DNA of 64,000 bases. It comes from Marinobacter sp. F3R08 (GTDB taxonomy: Bacteria; Pseudomonadota; Gammaproteobacteria; Pseudomonadales; Oleiphilaceae). Numbering within the stretch: position 1 is the first letter of the stretch; each line of letters begins with the position of its first letter. The stretch spans positions 248,001-312,000 of the forward strand of contig NZ_JAHKPI010000014.1 of the NCBI RefSeq assembly GCF_018860425.1. The letters are read 5' to 3'. Below the pieces are notes generated by a model that worked only from the letters and a program-made list of their open reading frames with translations, made no database searches and was not told the origin of the DNA. Both the position numbers and the translations under genes were made by a program. Below are positions 43,459 to 51,185 of the stretch, piece by piece.

Positions 43459-45963
43459 GTGGCGAAGCAGCACGCAGTAACTGATATCCTCCGCCAGTAC
43501 CATCCGGTGCCGGATCGGTTTGATGAGCTTGGCTCCATGGGTTCCGGGCCCAAGTCTCACTGGCGGCCCCTGCTGCAGCAGCTCAACGTTGATTCGGTCG
43601 GCGGCCTGAATCAGAAGGCTCAGGCAGTTGCGAATGCCATTGCCGAAGACGGTGTCACTTACAACGTCTACAACGATCCCCGTGGTGACACCCGGCCCTG
43701 GGAAGTTGATCTTCTGCCTCTGGTACTGGGCGCTGATGAATGGCAGTGGCTTTCCAGGGCAGTAGCTCAGCGTGCCGAGCTGCTGGACCGCGTTCTGGCA
43801 GACCTTTATGGCGAACAGACCCTGCTTAAAGAGGGGCTGATGCCTCCGGCTCTTGTATACGGACAGGCGGGGTTCCAGTGGCCTTGTCAGGGCATCCGCC
43901 CGGCCGGTGGGCGGTTCCTGCACCTGTATGCGCTGGATATTGCACGGGCACCTGACGGTGGCTGGTGGGTCATGGCGGATCGCACGCAGGCACCATCGGG
44001 AGCGGGCTACGCCCTGCAGAACCGGCTGGTGATATCCCGCACTTTCCCGGCGCCGTTCCACAACCTGCCAGTGACTAACCTGTCGGAGTTTTTTCAGGGC
44101 TTCCAGAACAATCTGGCCGGCATGTCACCGTCCGGGACAGAGTCGCCCCTGTGTGTTCTGTTGACCCCCGGGCGGTTCAATGAAACCTATTTTGAGCATG
44201 TTTTTCTGGCCCGCTATCTGGGCTTGCCTCTGGTTGAAGGGCAGGATCTGACCGTCCGTGACGATACGGTCTACCTGAAAACACTTCAGGGCCTGCGCAG
44301 AGTGCACGCCATTTACCGCCGGCTGGATGACGGCTTCTGTGATCCGCTGGAGCTTCGGGCTGATTCCGTTCTGGGCATTCCGGGGCTGTTGGGGGCGGTT
44401 CGGGCTGGCAAGGTATTGATGGCGAACGCGCTTGGTTCGGGTGTGCTGGAAAGTGCCGCCCTGTTCGGCTTCCTGCCGGAGATTTCGAAGAAACTGCTGG
44501 GCTCTCCCCTAGCCATGCCTTCGGTAGCCTCCTGGTGGTGCGGAGAAAAGCCAGCTCTGAAATATGTGTTAGAGCACCTGGACGAACTGGTGATCAAACC
44601 GGCTTTCGCAACGATGAGAATGGAGCCGGTTTTCGGCTATCAGGTGAAGGGCAAGGAACGGGACGCACTGATCAAGAAGATGAACGCCCATCCCCATGCC
44701 TTCGTGGGGCAGGAGCTGGTACACCTCTCCCAGGCACCGGTCTGGAAAGGTGAGAAGAATCAGCCACTGGAAACACGATCCATCGGTTTGCGCCTGTTTG
44801 CCGCCGCCACGCCTTCCGGTTGGCAGGTGATGCCCGGTGGGCTGACCCGTGTGGCCATGGATGAAGGGGTCGAGGTGATCTCCATGCAACGGGGCGGGTT
44901 TTCGAAAGACACCTGGGTACAGGCGCGTCATACAGCTCGCTCAACGTCGCTGATCAAGAAACGGCTGCAGGTGTCCGACCTGCTTGAAGGTGAGCGGGAC
45001 ACGCCTTCCCGTGTGGGTGAAAACCTGTTCTGGATGGGCCGGCACTCGGAGCGGGCGGAAGCTTCAGCCCGGCTGCTTCGGGCGGCATTCAATCGGCTGT
45101 CGGGTCACGATCAGGTCAGCGAGGAAGCCCTGCTCGGGTTGCAGCAGGCGGCTGAGCAGTTCGGAACACTTCCGGAGGCCGAGGAAGATGCCGAACGGGA
45201 GCCACTCCCCGAAGCGTTGCTCAGAGCGGTGAGTGATCCGGCACTCCCCGGTTCGATAGCCTCCATCCTGCAGACGCTTCTCTTTAATGCCAGCCAGGTT
45301 CGGGACCGGTTGTCATCCGACAACTGGCACACGCTTAATCGTTTGGGTAAACCTCTGACACCGCCACCGGCCAATCCGTACCAATCCATCCGGGCTCTGA
45401 ATCTTGTGCTGCTGGATTGTGTATCATTGGCAGGGTTTGCCATGGATGACATCACCCGGGACGCCAGCTGGGTTTTCCTGGTGATAGGCCGGCGTCTTGA
45501 GCGTCTGGCCAATCTGTGTACCCTGATCTGCGTGCCGTTGTTCAGTGACCGCTTCAGCCGCCACGCTATGCTTGAGTGGCTGCTGGAGGTGGCGAATTCG
45601 GAAGTCACCTATCGCACCCGGTACCGCCGTACGCCAGAGCTTCTGGGCGTGTTGCATACTCTGGTGATGGACGCGAGCAACCCCCATTCGGTGATGTTCC
45701 AGCTGCGCCAGTTGCAAAAGGACCTGCCGGAAATGGGCCGGAAAACCGGGCAGCTGTTTCCCCCGGATCTGGCCAGCTCCCTGCAACGGCTGCAGGCAGT
45801 GGATCTGCATCCGTTTGAACGCAAACAGGCCGATAAAGCCTGCAGGGCGATGGGCGAGTTGTTGTGTGACGTGCGTTCTGAGGTCTATCGTGTGTCAGAT
45901 GAAATCCAGCGACAGTGTTTTATTCATACCCGGTATTCACACCGCGCTGTGAAACCGGATTGA
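43459..45963 (+). CDS. Fused ATP-grasp-like and alpha-E protein with degenerate ATP site
   Basis: An 834-residue fusion: residues about 10-490 are circularly permuted ATP-grasp and about 515-825 alpha-E (PSRVGENLFWMGRHSERAEASARL). It is a paralogue of the two separate genes upstream. Compared with the 37.6-kb gene, the E170-D-N172-L-R174 motif is here A173-D-R175-T-Q177, and the K-P-x5-GGYG loop (K378...) is K380-P-A-F-A-T-M-R, without the double Gly. The surrounding scaffold (IYRRLDD, VLGIPGL, YVLEHLDELVIKP, GGFSKDTW) is kept. Catalysis is therefore doubtful or uses another site. GTG 43459 is the most upstream plausible start; its RBS is weak. It is 10 nt from the next gene. Confidence 0.85.
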   Translation: MAKQHAVTDILRQYHPVPDRFDELGSMGSGPKSHWRPLLQQLNVDSVGGLNQKAQAVANAIAEDGVTYNVYNDPRGDTRPWEVDLLPLVLGADEWQWLSRAVAQRAELLDRVLADLYGEQTLLKEGLMPPALVYGQAGFQWPCQGIRPAGGRFLHLYALDIARAPDGGWWVMADRTQAPSGAGYALQNRLVISRTFPAPFHNLPVTNLSEFFQGFQNNLAGMSPSGTESPLCVLLTPGRFNETYFEHVFLARYLGLPLVEGQDLTVRDDTVYLKTLQGLRRVHAIYRRLDDGFCDPLELRADSVLGIPGLLGAVRAGKVLMANALGSGVLESAALFGFLPEISKKLLGSPLAMPSVASWWCGEKPALKYVLEHLDELVIKPAFATMRMEPVFGYQVKGKERDALIKKMNAHPHAFVGQELVHLSQAPVWKGEKNQPLETRSIGLRLFAAATPSGWQVMPGGLTRVAMDEGVEVISMQRGGFSKDTWVQARHTARSTSLIKKRLQVSDLLEGERDTPSRVGENLFWMGRHSERAEASARLLRAAFNRLSGHDQVSEEALLGLQQAAEQFGTLPEAEEDAEREPLPEALLRAVSDPALPGSIASILQTLLFNASQVRDRLSSDNWHTLNRLGKPLTPPPANPYQSIRALNLVLLDCVSLAGFAMDDITRDASWVFLVIGRRLERLANLCTLICVPLFSDRFSRHAMLEWLLEVANSEVTYRTRYRRTPELLGVLHTLVMDASNPHSVMFQLRQLQKDLPEMGRKTGQLFPPDLASSLQRLQAVDLHPFERKQADKACRAMGELLCDVRSEVYRVSDEIQRQCFIHTRYSHRAVKPD

Positions 45964-45973
45964 GGCGGCTGTC

Positions 45974-46924
45974 ATGACATTTATTCGATACCACGTTCGT
46001 CATGAGACCCTGTACCAGTACGATCAGGTCGTAGGGGAGTCCCACCACCTGCTCAGGCTCACGCCACGAGCCCTGGGCTGGCAGAAGAACCTTGAACATC
46101 ACCTGGCCATTGCGCCGGAACCCTCGGTGCGGCGATCGTTCCTCGACAGTTTCGGGAACCGGATTTCGGCCATTCATTTTACCGCCGATCATGAGTATCT
46201 GGAGATCATCAGCGAGTTCTGGGTGGAACTGCGTAAACGGCCCAGGCCGTCCGCAGAGGCGCTGAAGGTTACCTGGGAGGTTGTACGCGACAGCCTCCGC
46301 TACAGCGCTGACCGGAAGTATCCGCCGGATCATTTGCAGGCCACCGCATTCCGGTTTGTGTCGCCAAATGTTCCCATCGATTCACAGTATGCAGCCTATG
46401 CCGGTGAGGCGTTTCAGCCGGGACGGTCGCTGGTGGACGCCGCAGATCACTTGATGAAGATGATCCATCGCGATTTCAGCTTTGATCCAACGGCAACGGA
46501 AACCTTCACGCCTGTGGAAGAGGCCTTTCGGGCCCGCCGGGGCGTCTGCCAGGACTTCTCCCACATCATGATTGCTTGCCTGAGGTCCCTTGGCCTGGCC
46601 GCACGGTATATGAGCGGGTACATACTTACGCATCCGCCTGAGGGCAAAGAACGATTGGTGGGAGCGGACGCCACCCATGCCTGGGTGGCTGTTTTCGTGC
46701 CGGGCTTTGGCTGGCTTGAGCTGGATCCTACCAATGCGCTTTGGCCGGACCTGGAGCATATCACCCTGGGTTGGGGCCGGGACTTTTCCGACATCACTCC
46801 GATGCGGGGTGTGTTGCTCGGCGGTGGTGACCACGAACCGGAAATCGCTGTAACGGTGGTGCCCGAGCAGGAGTTCGCCTCGCTGTATCAGGATGGAGCG
46901 ACTTATCTGGAAGAGCTGTCCTGA
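45974..46924 (+). CDS. Transglutaminase-like cysteine protease
   Basis: A 316-residue stand-alone transglutaminase-like protein. An N-terminal beta domain (YHVRHETLYQYDQVVGESHH) is followed by the catalytic core with C192 (RRGVCQDFSH), H235 (ATHAWVAVF) and D251 (LELDPTN), the full triad. It is shorter than its neighbour at 40.1 kb because it has no DUF2126. No secretion signal. It ends the second ATP-grasp/alpha-E/transglutaminase set, 10 nt behind the fusion gene, with ATG at 45974. A weak hairpin (CCCGGC/GCCGGG, 46932-46950) follows. Probably a peptidase trimming the ligase product; substrate unknown. Confidence 0.87.
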   Translation: MTFIRYHVRHETLYQYDQVVGESHHLLRLTPRALGWQKNLEHHLAIAPEPSVRRSFLDSFGNRISAIHFTADHEYLEIISEFWVELRKRPRPSAEALKVTWEVVRDSLRYSADRKYPPDHLQATAFRFVSPNVPIDSQYAAYAGEAFQPGRSLVDAADHLMKMIHRDFSFDPTATETFTPVEEAFRARRGVCQDFSHIMIACLRSLGLAARYMSGYILTHPPEGKERLVGADATHAWVAVFVPGFGWLELDPTNALWPDLEHITLGWGRDFSDITPMRGVLLGGGDHEPEIAVTVVPEQEFASLYQDGATYLEELS

Positions 46925-47043
46925 TGCACTGCCCGGCCGATTCTGCCGGGTTCTGAGGGGGGGCATACGTTCACTTCCGTACGGCAACCAGGGTTCTGGC
47001 ACGCTATGCTTGGCGGCTTTCGTTGATCCCTGGACGACACCAA

Positions 47044-47667
47044 ATGATTGAGACGTTCTTCTCCACTTTCATCAGCAGTACCATCCGTTTTCTGTTTCTG
47101 CTGGCGCCCTTCTTCGTGGTAACCATGTTTCTGGCACTGACCAGAGGCCTGCCAGCCTCGGAGAAAGCATCGATCATCCGACGCGCCTGTGTCTCAGCGG
47201 TTGTTCTGGGCGTCATTCTGTTTTTTGCCGGCCCACTGCTGTTCAGCGCGATCGGCATCACGCTCAACTCTTTCCGAATCGGTGCAGGCTGTTTGCTGTT
47301 TCTGACGGCCATCAGCCTGGTGACCAGCGGTACCCGAAATCACGCCACGGGTCTGCCTGAGGAAGACCGGGATGACATTGCCGTTGTGCCTTTGGCCATT
47401 CCGGTGATGATCGGTCCGGCCACCATTGGTGCGATCCTGGTTTACGGTGCCGAACTCAACAGGGTATCCGAAGTGGCCGGCGGTCTTCTGGGGCTTGTCT
47501 CCAGCTTGCTGCTCCTCGGGGTGCTACTGCATCTGTCGGGGTATCTTGAAAAAGCGTTGGGTAAGACCGGGCTGAATATCATGTCCAAGGTCAGTGGGTT
47601 GATTCTTTCGGCCATGGCAGCGGAGATTGTGCTGACAGGCATTGCCGGATTCATTGCCTCCACTTAA
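47044..47667 (+). CDS. MarC-family integral membrane protein
   Basis: A 207-residue hydrophobic protein with six predicted helices, typical MarC family. Family sequence is clear in GCLLFLTAISL, VPLAIPVMIGPATIGAILVYG and the C-terminal SGLILSAMAAEIVLTGI. Function unknown; the earlier link to multiple antibiotic resistance has not been supported. I chose ATG 47044 over a TTG seven codons upstream because family N-termini align there. Confidence 0.87.
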   Translation: MIETFFSTFISSTIRFLFLLAPFFVVTMFLALTRGLPASEKASIIRRACVSAVVLGVILFFAGPLLFSAIGITLNSFRIGAGCLLFLTAISLVTSGTRNHATGLPEEDRDDIAVVPLAIPVMIGPATIGAILVYGAELNRVSEVAGGLLGLVSSLLLLGVLLHLSGYLEKALGKTGLNIMSKVSGLILSAMAAEIVLTGIAGFIAST

Positions 47668-47703
47668 AGTAATCCGGTATTTGTTTGCGTTTCAGGGTGT
47701 CTG

Positions 47704-48288
47704 ATGTCAGCCAATACCATTGAACACAATCGCAGTCGCTTCGATTTTTCCGGCGTTGAGTCGGTATGGCTGTTCGGTTATGGCTCCCTGATCTACAAGG
47801 TCGATTTTCCTTTCCTGGAGCAGCGCCCCGCGTCGATTCGAGGCTGGGAACGGCGGTTCTGGCAGGGGTCGCATGATCATCGCGGCACACCGGAGGCGCC
47901 CGGACGGGTGGTGACTCTGGTAAAGCGCCCGGGTGCCGTCTGTCAGGGTATGGCGTTCAGGGTATCGCCCAAGGTGTTCGAGCATCTGGATGTCCGGGAG
48001 AAGAACGGTTACCTGCGCCTGCGCACCACTCTTACCTTCGACGACGGCGACCAGACCGAGGGCCTGGTTTACATCGCCACGGAAGACAACGAAGCTTTCC
48101 TCGGTCATGCACCGGATGCGGATATTGCCCGCCAGATTGCCTCCGCTTCGGGCCCTAGCGGCCCCAACGCGGAGTATCTCCTCAGACTTGCCGAGTCGTT
48201 ACGGGCATTGGGTGCGGATTGCCCGCACACTTTCGCCGTCGAGTTTCATCTCAGGTATGACGTCAAAAGCGATACAAAAAAGCGTTAG
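47704..48288 (+). CDS. ChaC-like gamma-glutamylcyclotransferase
   Basis: A 194-residue protein of the ChaC/glutathione-specific gamma-glutamylcyclotransferase group. The substrate loop is VWLFGYGSLIYKVDFPF (about 21-37) and the catalytic Glu lies in LDVREKNGY (E about 101). RGWERRFWQGSHDHRGTP is conserved in ChaC. It would break glutathione to 5-oxoproline and Cys-Gly. ATG 47704 is followed by a Ser/Ala-rich leader. Stands between MarC and a small His-rich protein; no operon partner evident. Confidence 0.87.
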   Translation: MSANTIEHNRSRFDFSGVESVWLFGYGSLIYKVDFPFLEQRPASIRGWERRFWQGSHDHRGTPEAPGRVVTLVKRPGAVCQGMAFRVSPKVFEHLDVREKNGYLRLRTTLTFDDGDQTEGLVYIATEDNEAFLGHAPDADIARQIASASGPSGPNAEYLLRLAESLRALGADCPHTFAVEFHLRYDVKSDTKKR

Positions 48289-48429
48289 AACGTCAAGGAG
48301 ATACGGCTTTGGGTAAAGATCCCGTAAAGCCGGATCCAGGCTCCTGACTTTTCCTCCCGATCCGATAGTCTGATTCAGAGGCAGCCGGCAAAGGTTCCGG
48401 ATGTCTCTGAACAAAACGGGAGAACTATC

Positions 48430-48720
48430 ATGAAACGATTATTGATCGGAAGCCTGATCGGGGCGTGTTTGTTGGCATCTGCACCGGCGATGGCACATGA
48501 CAAGGACCGACATGCGCCGGGTGTCAAGAAACACCACTACGAGAACCACGGCCATAAACACACCCGCCACACGCATAGCCATCGTGTCGTCAAGCGGCAC
48601 TATCACCCTTCGGGCAGTTATCGCATCATACTGGGCCACCGCGATCGGCTGCCGCCAGAAGTCCGGATCGGGAGAATCATCTATGACACTCACGTGCTCA
48701 TTGGATCGTCCCGGCACTGA
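48430..48720 (+). CDS. His-rich exported protein, RcnB-like
   Basis: A 96-residue protein with a signal peptide ending APAMA. The mature part has 15 His residues in 77, in patterns such as KHHYENHGHKH and HTHSHR, so metal binding is likely. The tail, YRIILGHRDRLPPEVRIGRIIYD, resembles the C-terminal part of RcnB-type periplasmic nickel/cobalt homeostasis proteins; overall it is shorter. ATG 48430 has GGGAGAA upstream. Its end overlaps the convergent EamA gene by 23 bp. Specific metal is not inferable. Confidence 0.6.
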   Translation: MKRLLIGSLIGACLLASAPAMAHDKDRHAPGVKKHHYENHGHKHTRHTHSHRVVKRHYHPSGSYRIILGHRDRLPPEVRIGRIIYDTHVLIGSSRH

Positions 48721-49627
48721 GTGATCCAGACCGGCTCCGGCGTTGTCTCTGCTTCGGAGCCGGGTTGAACCCCCGTGCAGGGGCCATACGTCGCTGCTGC
48801 AGGCCGATCAACAGCAGGGGTACGATAATCATCAGGCTGCCGGCCAGGAACCAGGCGTCGGGAACCTCCCCGAACCAGATCCAGCCAATCGCGACGGCCC
48901 ATATAAGACCGGTGTACTCAGCACTGGTGACCTGGTTGGCATTTACCTGTCGGTAGGCCAGAAGCACAGTAATGTTATAGCCTAGGATGAACAGGGCAGA
49001 GCCCAGGGCACTGATCAGGAGTCCCGGGTCCCAGGTTGCACCTTCCCACCACGCCAATCCGCCCGCCACGGGTAGAACCAGCAGGTAATTCAGGAACAGT
49101 TTATGGACCGTGGTCTGGTGTTCAGGCAGCTTGCGCACCATGACCGCGTTGATCGCAAGGGCCAGGGCAGAGCCCAGGGCTGCCACAGCGGCCCAGTTGA
49201 ACTCCACCGGACGCAGAATCAGGATGATGCCGGCGAAGCCGCTGAACACGGCGGTAACGCTTAACGGCGTCAGTTTTTCCCGGAAGAAGAAGACCGAGAG
49301 CAGCATGACCATGATGGGAGCGGCATAGAACACGGCATTGGCTGTCGCTAAGGGGAGGTTGCCCAGTGCGATGATCATGCACAGGATGCCCACCAGGTGA
49401 ATATGAGCACGAAGGGCATGGATTCTGAAGCCGGCGAAAAGGTTTTTCCGGTCCAGTTGACCGGCCAGTGGCAGCAGCAGGGCCAGAGTGATCAGGCTGC
49501 GAAGGAAAGCGAACTGGAACACCGGGGCACCAGGTTCAAGCAGTTTGATGAACACGTCCGAGATCAAGGCCAGAGCGTTGCCGATCACCAGCAGCAAAAT
49601 GGCGCTGTTTACGGTTTTTCCTGACAT
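48698..49627 (-). CDS. EamA/DMT-family transporter
   Basis: A 309-residue inner-membrane protein with about ten helices in two EamA repeats (about 10-135 and 150-285), drug/metabolite transporter superfamily. Characteristic stretches: LATANAVFYAAPIMVMLLSVFFFREKLTPL in the first repeat and SAEYTGLIWAVAIGWIWFGEVPDAWFLAG in the second. The start is fixed by AAGGAGAAAGAC before ATG 49627. It diverges from a LysR gene across 138 bp, so that regulator may control it. Substrate unknown. Confidence 0.87.
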   Translation of the reverse strand: MSGKTVNSAILLLVIGNALALISDVFIKLLEPGAPVFQFAFLRSLITLALLLPLAGQLDRKNLFAGFRIHALRAHIHLVGILCMIIALGNLPLATANAVFYAAPIMVMLLSVFFFREKLTPLSVTAVFSGFAGIILILRPVEFNWAAVAALGSALALAINAVMVRKLPEHQTTVHKLFLNYLLVLPVAGGLAWWEGATWDPGLLISALGSALFILGYNITVLLAYRQVNANQVTSAEYTGLIWAVAIGWIWFGEVPDAWFLAGSLMIIVPLLLIGLQQRRMAPARGFNPAPKQRQRRSRSGSLSAGTIQ

Positions 49628-49765
49628 GTCTTTCTCCTTGATTCTACAACGTTGGGTGCTTGAGCCGGGTCAGCACATGGCTTTCCTTACTGGCTCAGGG
49701 ATTCTATTTGGGTTTTAATATCCGATAAAATGATCATTATTCATCTGCCATTAGAAAATTAGATA

Positions 49766-50722
49766 ATGAAACTGCCACCTCTCAAATCCCTGCCCGTATT
49801 CGAGGCGGTTGCCCGTCTTAACAGCTTTTCGCTCGCTGCCGAAGAGCTGGCGGTAAGCCAGAGTGCGGTCAGTCATCAGATCAAACAGCTGGAAACCTAT
49901 CTGGGGGAGCAACTGTTCTGGCGAAGTGGGCGAACGCTGTCGTTGACCGATGAGGGGCGGGAGTATCTGGATGCGGTCAGCTCGGCGCTGTTGCAGATCG
50001 AACGGGCCAGTGAACAGCTGCTTGGGCATGAGGAGGCCCGGCTTCGGCTATCGGTGTTCAGTTCATTTGCCGTGCGCTGGCTGGTTCCGCGCTTGCCTTA
50101 CCTGCAGCGCCTGCATCCCCAGCTGGATCTGGCGCTTGAGATGAGCAGTGCCAATCCCGTGTTGGCGGACCGGGTGGCGGACTGCTTTATCACCATTCGC
50201 ACGGATGCGCCGGCTTTCAGCTACGACAAACTGTATGAGGAACGGCTGTTCCCGGTGTGCAGTCAGGATTACTGGAAGCGGATGCGGCGGGAACTGGGGC
50301 GGAATGATCAGTTGGTGGTGGGGGATGAGCCGACCTTGTCGTTGGAGGAGCTGGCGCAGTTTCCGTTGTTGTCGACCCACAGTATTTTCGATCGTGCCAA
50401 CGCGGACTGGCAGGCGTGGTTTGAGGAGGCTGGCGAGCGCTTGCCGGCTGGCGCACGGGTGCAGCATTTCAGCCATATGTTGCTGGCTCTTGAGGCGGCG
50501 CGGTTCCATCAGGGGGTGGCCCTGACCAATGACTACATGTTGAGTACGCGTCGTGATTCGAAAGATTTTGTGCGTTTGCCAACGCATTCGGTGATGACCG
50601 GTGACACCTTCTATTTTGCCTGGAAGACCAGTCGTCGTCGGGAGCGGGGTATCCAGACCCTTCGACACTGGCTGGTGGATGAGGCTGTCAGGAGCCGGCT
50701 TTTGGTGGTGCCTTCGGAGTGA
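49766..50722 (+). CDS. LysR-family regulator, GcvA-like
   Basis: A 318-residue LysR regulator. The N-terminal helix-turn-helix is NSFSLAAEELAVSQSAVSHQIKQLE (about 19-43), with LPPLKSLPVFEAVARL before it as in GcvA-type members. Effector domain from about 90. Divergent from an EamA transporter, which is its likely target. A 10-bp palindrome AATGATCATT sits at 49729-49738 in the shared gap. Its last 35 bp overlap the convergent trmO-like gene. Confidence 0.88.
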   Translation: MKLPPLKSLPVFEAVARLNSFSLAAEELAVSQSAVSHQIKQLETYLGEQLFWRSGRTLSLTDEGREYLDAVSSALLQIERASEQLLGHEEARLRLSVFSSFAVRWLVPRLPYLQRLHPQLDLALEMSSANPVLADRVADCFITIRTDAPAFSYDKLYEERLFPVCSQDYWKRMRRELGRNDQLVVGDEPTLSLEELAQFPLLSTHSIFDRANADWQAWFEEAGERLPAGARVQHFSHMLLALEAARFHQGVALTNDYMLSTRRDSKDFVRLPTHSVMTGDTFYFAWKTSRRRERGIQTLRHWLVDEAVRSRLLVVPSE

Positions 50723-51170
50723 AGGCGCAGCGGTCGGGTTTGATATCAATCAGCGGTGTGCCGTCGAGACAATCCAGTCCGCGCACAACCAGCGTGCCCT
50801 TTTCGATGCGAAGCAGTTTAACCATGGCCGTGCCAATCGGATTTGGTCGCACCGGCGAACGCAAGGCAAAGGTTCCGAACGTCTGGCCATCGCTTTTCGG
50901 GCTTTGCCGGACCAGATCGCGCCGGCTCTGGTCCAGCCAATAGAGCACCTCGATGGTGTCGTATTCTTCAAGCCCTTGCAGCGCGGCGTGCCAGACAGGG
51001 TCCAGAACCATCTGGCACTCCGGGCCGTCAAGTCGACCCTGGCGCGGGCAATCCCGGCGATCGTGCCAGGGCGTCCGAATGGTACCGATGAAACGCAATC
51101 TGGCGTCATTGGCCGGTTCGAGCTCGGCGCTTTGCTCGCCGGGACGCAGTCCTTCAGGGCCATTACTCAT
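50688..51170 (-). CDS. TrmO-type tRNA methyltransferase (TsaA family)
   Basis: A 160-residue protein of the TsaA/TrmO family, which methylates N6-threonylcarbamoyladenosine-37 in tRNA(Thr) using SAM. The fold markers IGTIRTPW (about 28-35), the core GLEEYDTIEVLYWLDQSRR, FGTFALRSPVRPNPIGTAMVKL and LDCLDGTPLIDIKP are all present. E. coli TrmO is longer because of a C-terminal domain absent here. Start ATG 51170. It ends inside the LysR gene by 35 bp, tail to tail, and starts 15 nt before fadE stop. Confidence 0.85.
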   Translation of the reverse strand: MSNGPEGLRPGEQSAELEPANDARLRFIGTIRTPWHDRRDCPRQGRLDGPECQMVLDPVWHAALQGLEEYDTIEVLYWLDQSRRDLVRQSPKSDGQTFGTFALRSPVRPNPIGTAMVKLLRIEKGTLVVRGLDCLDGTPLIDIKPDRCAFTPKAPPKAGS

Positions 51171-51185
51171 TGGCCGGCCCGCGTA

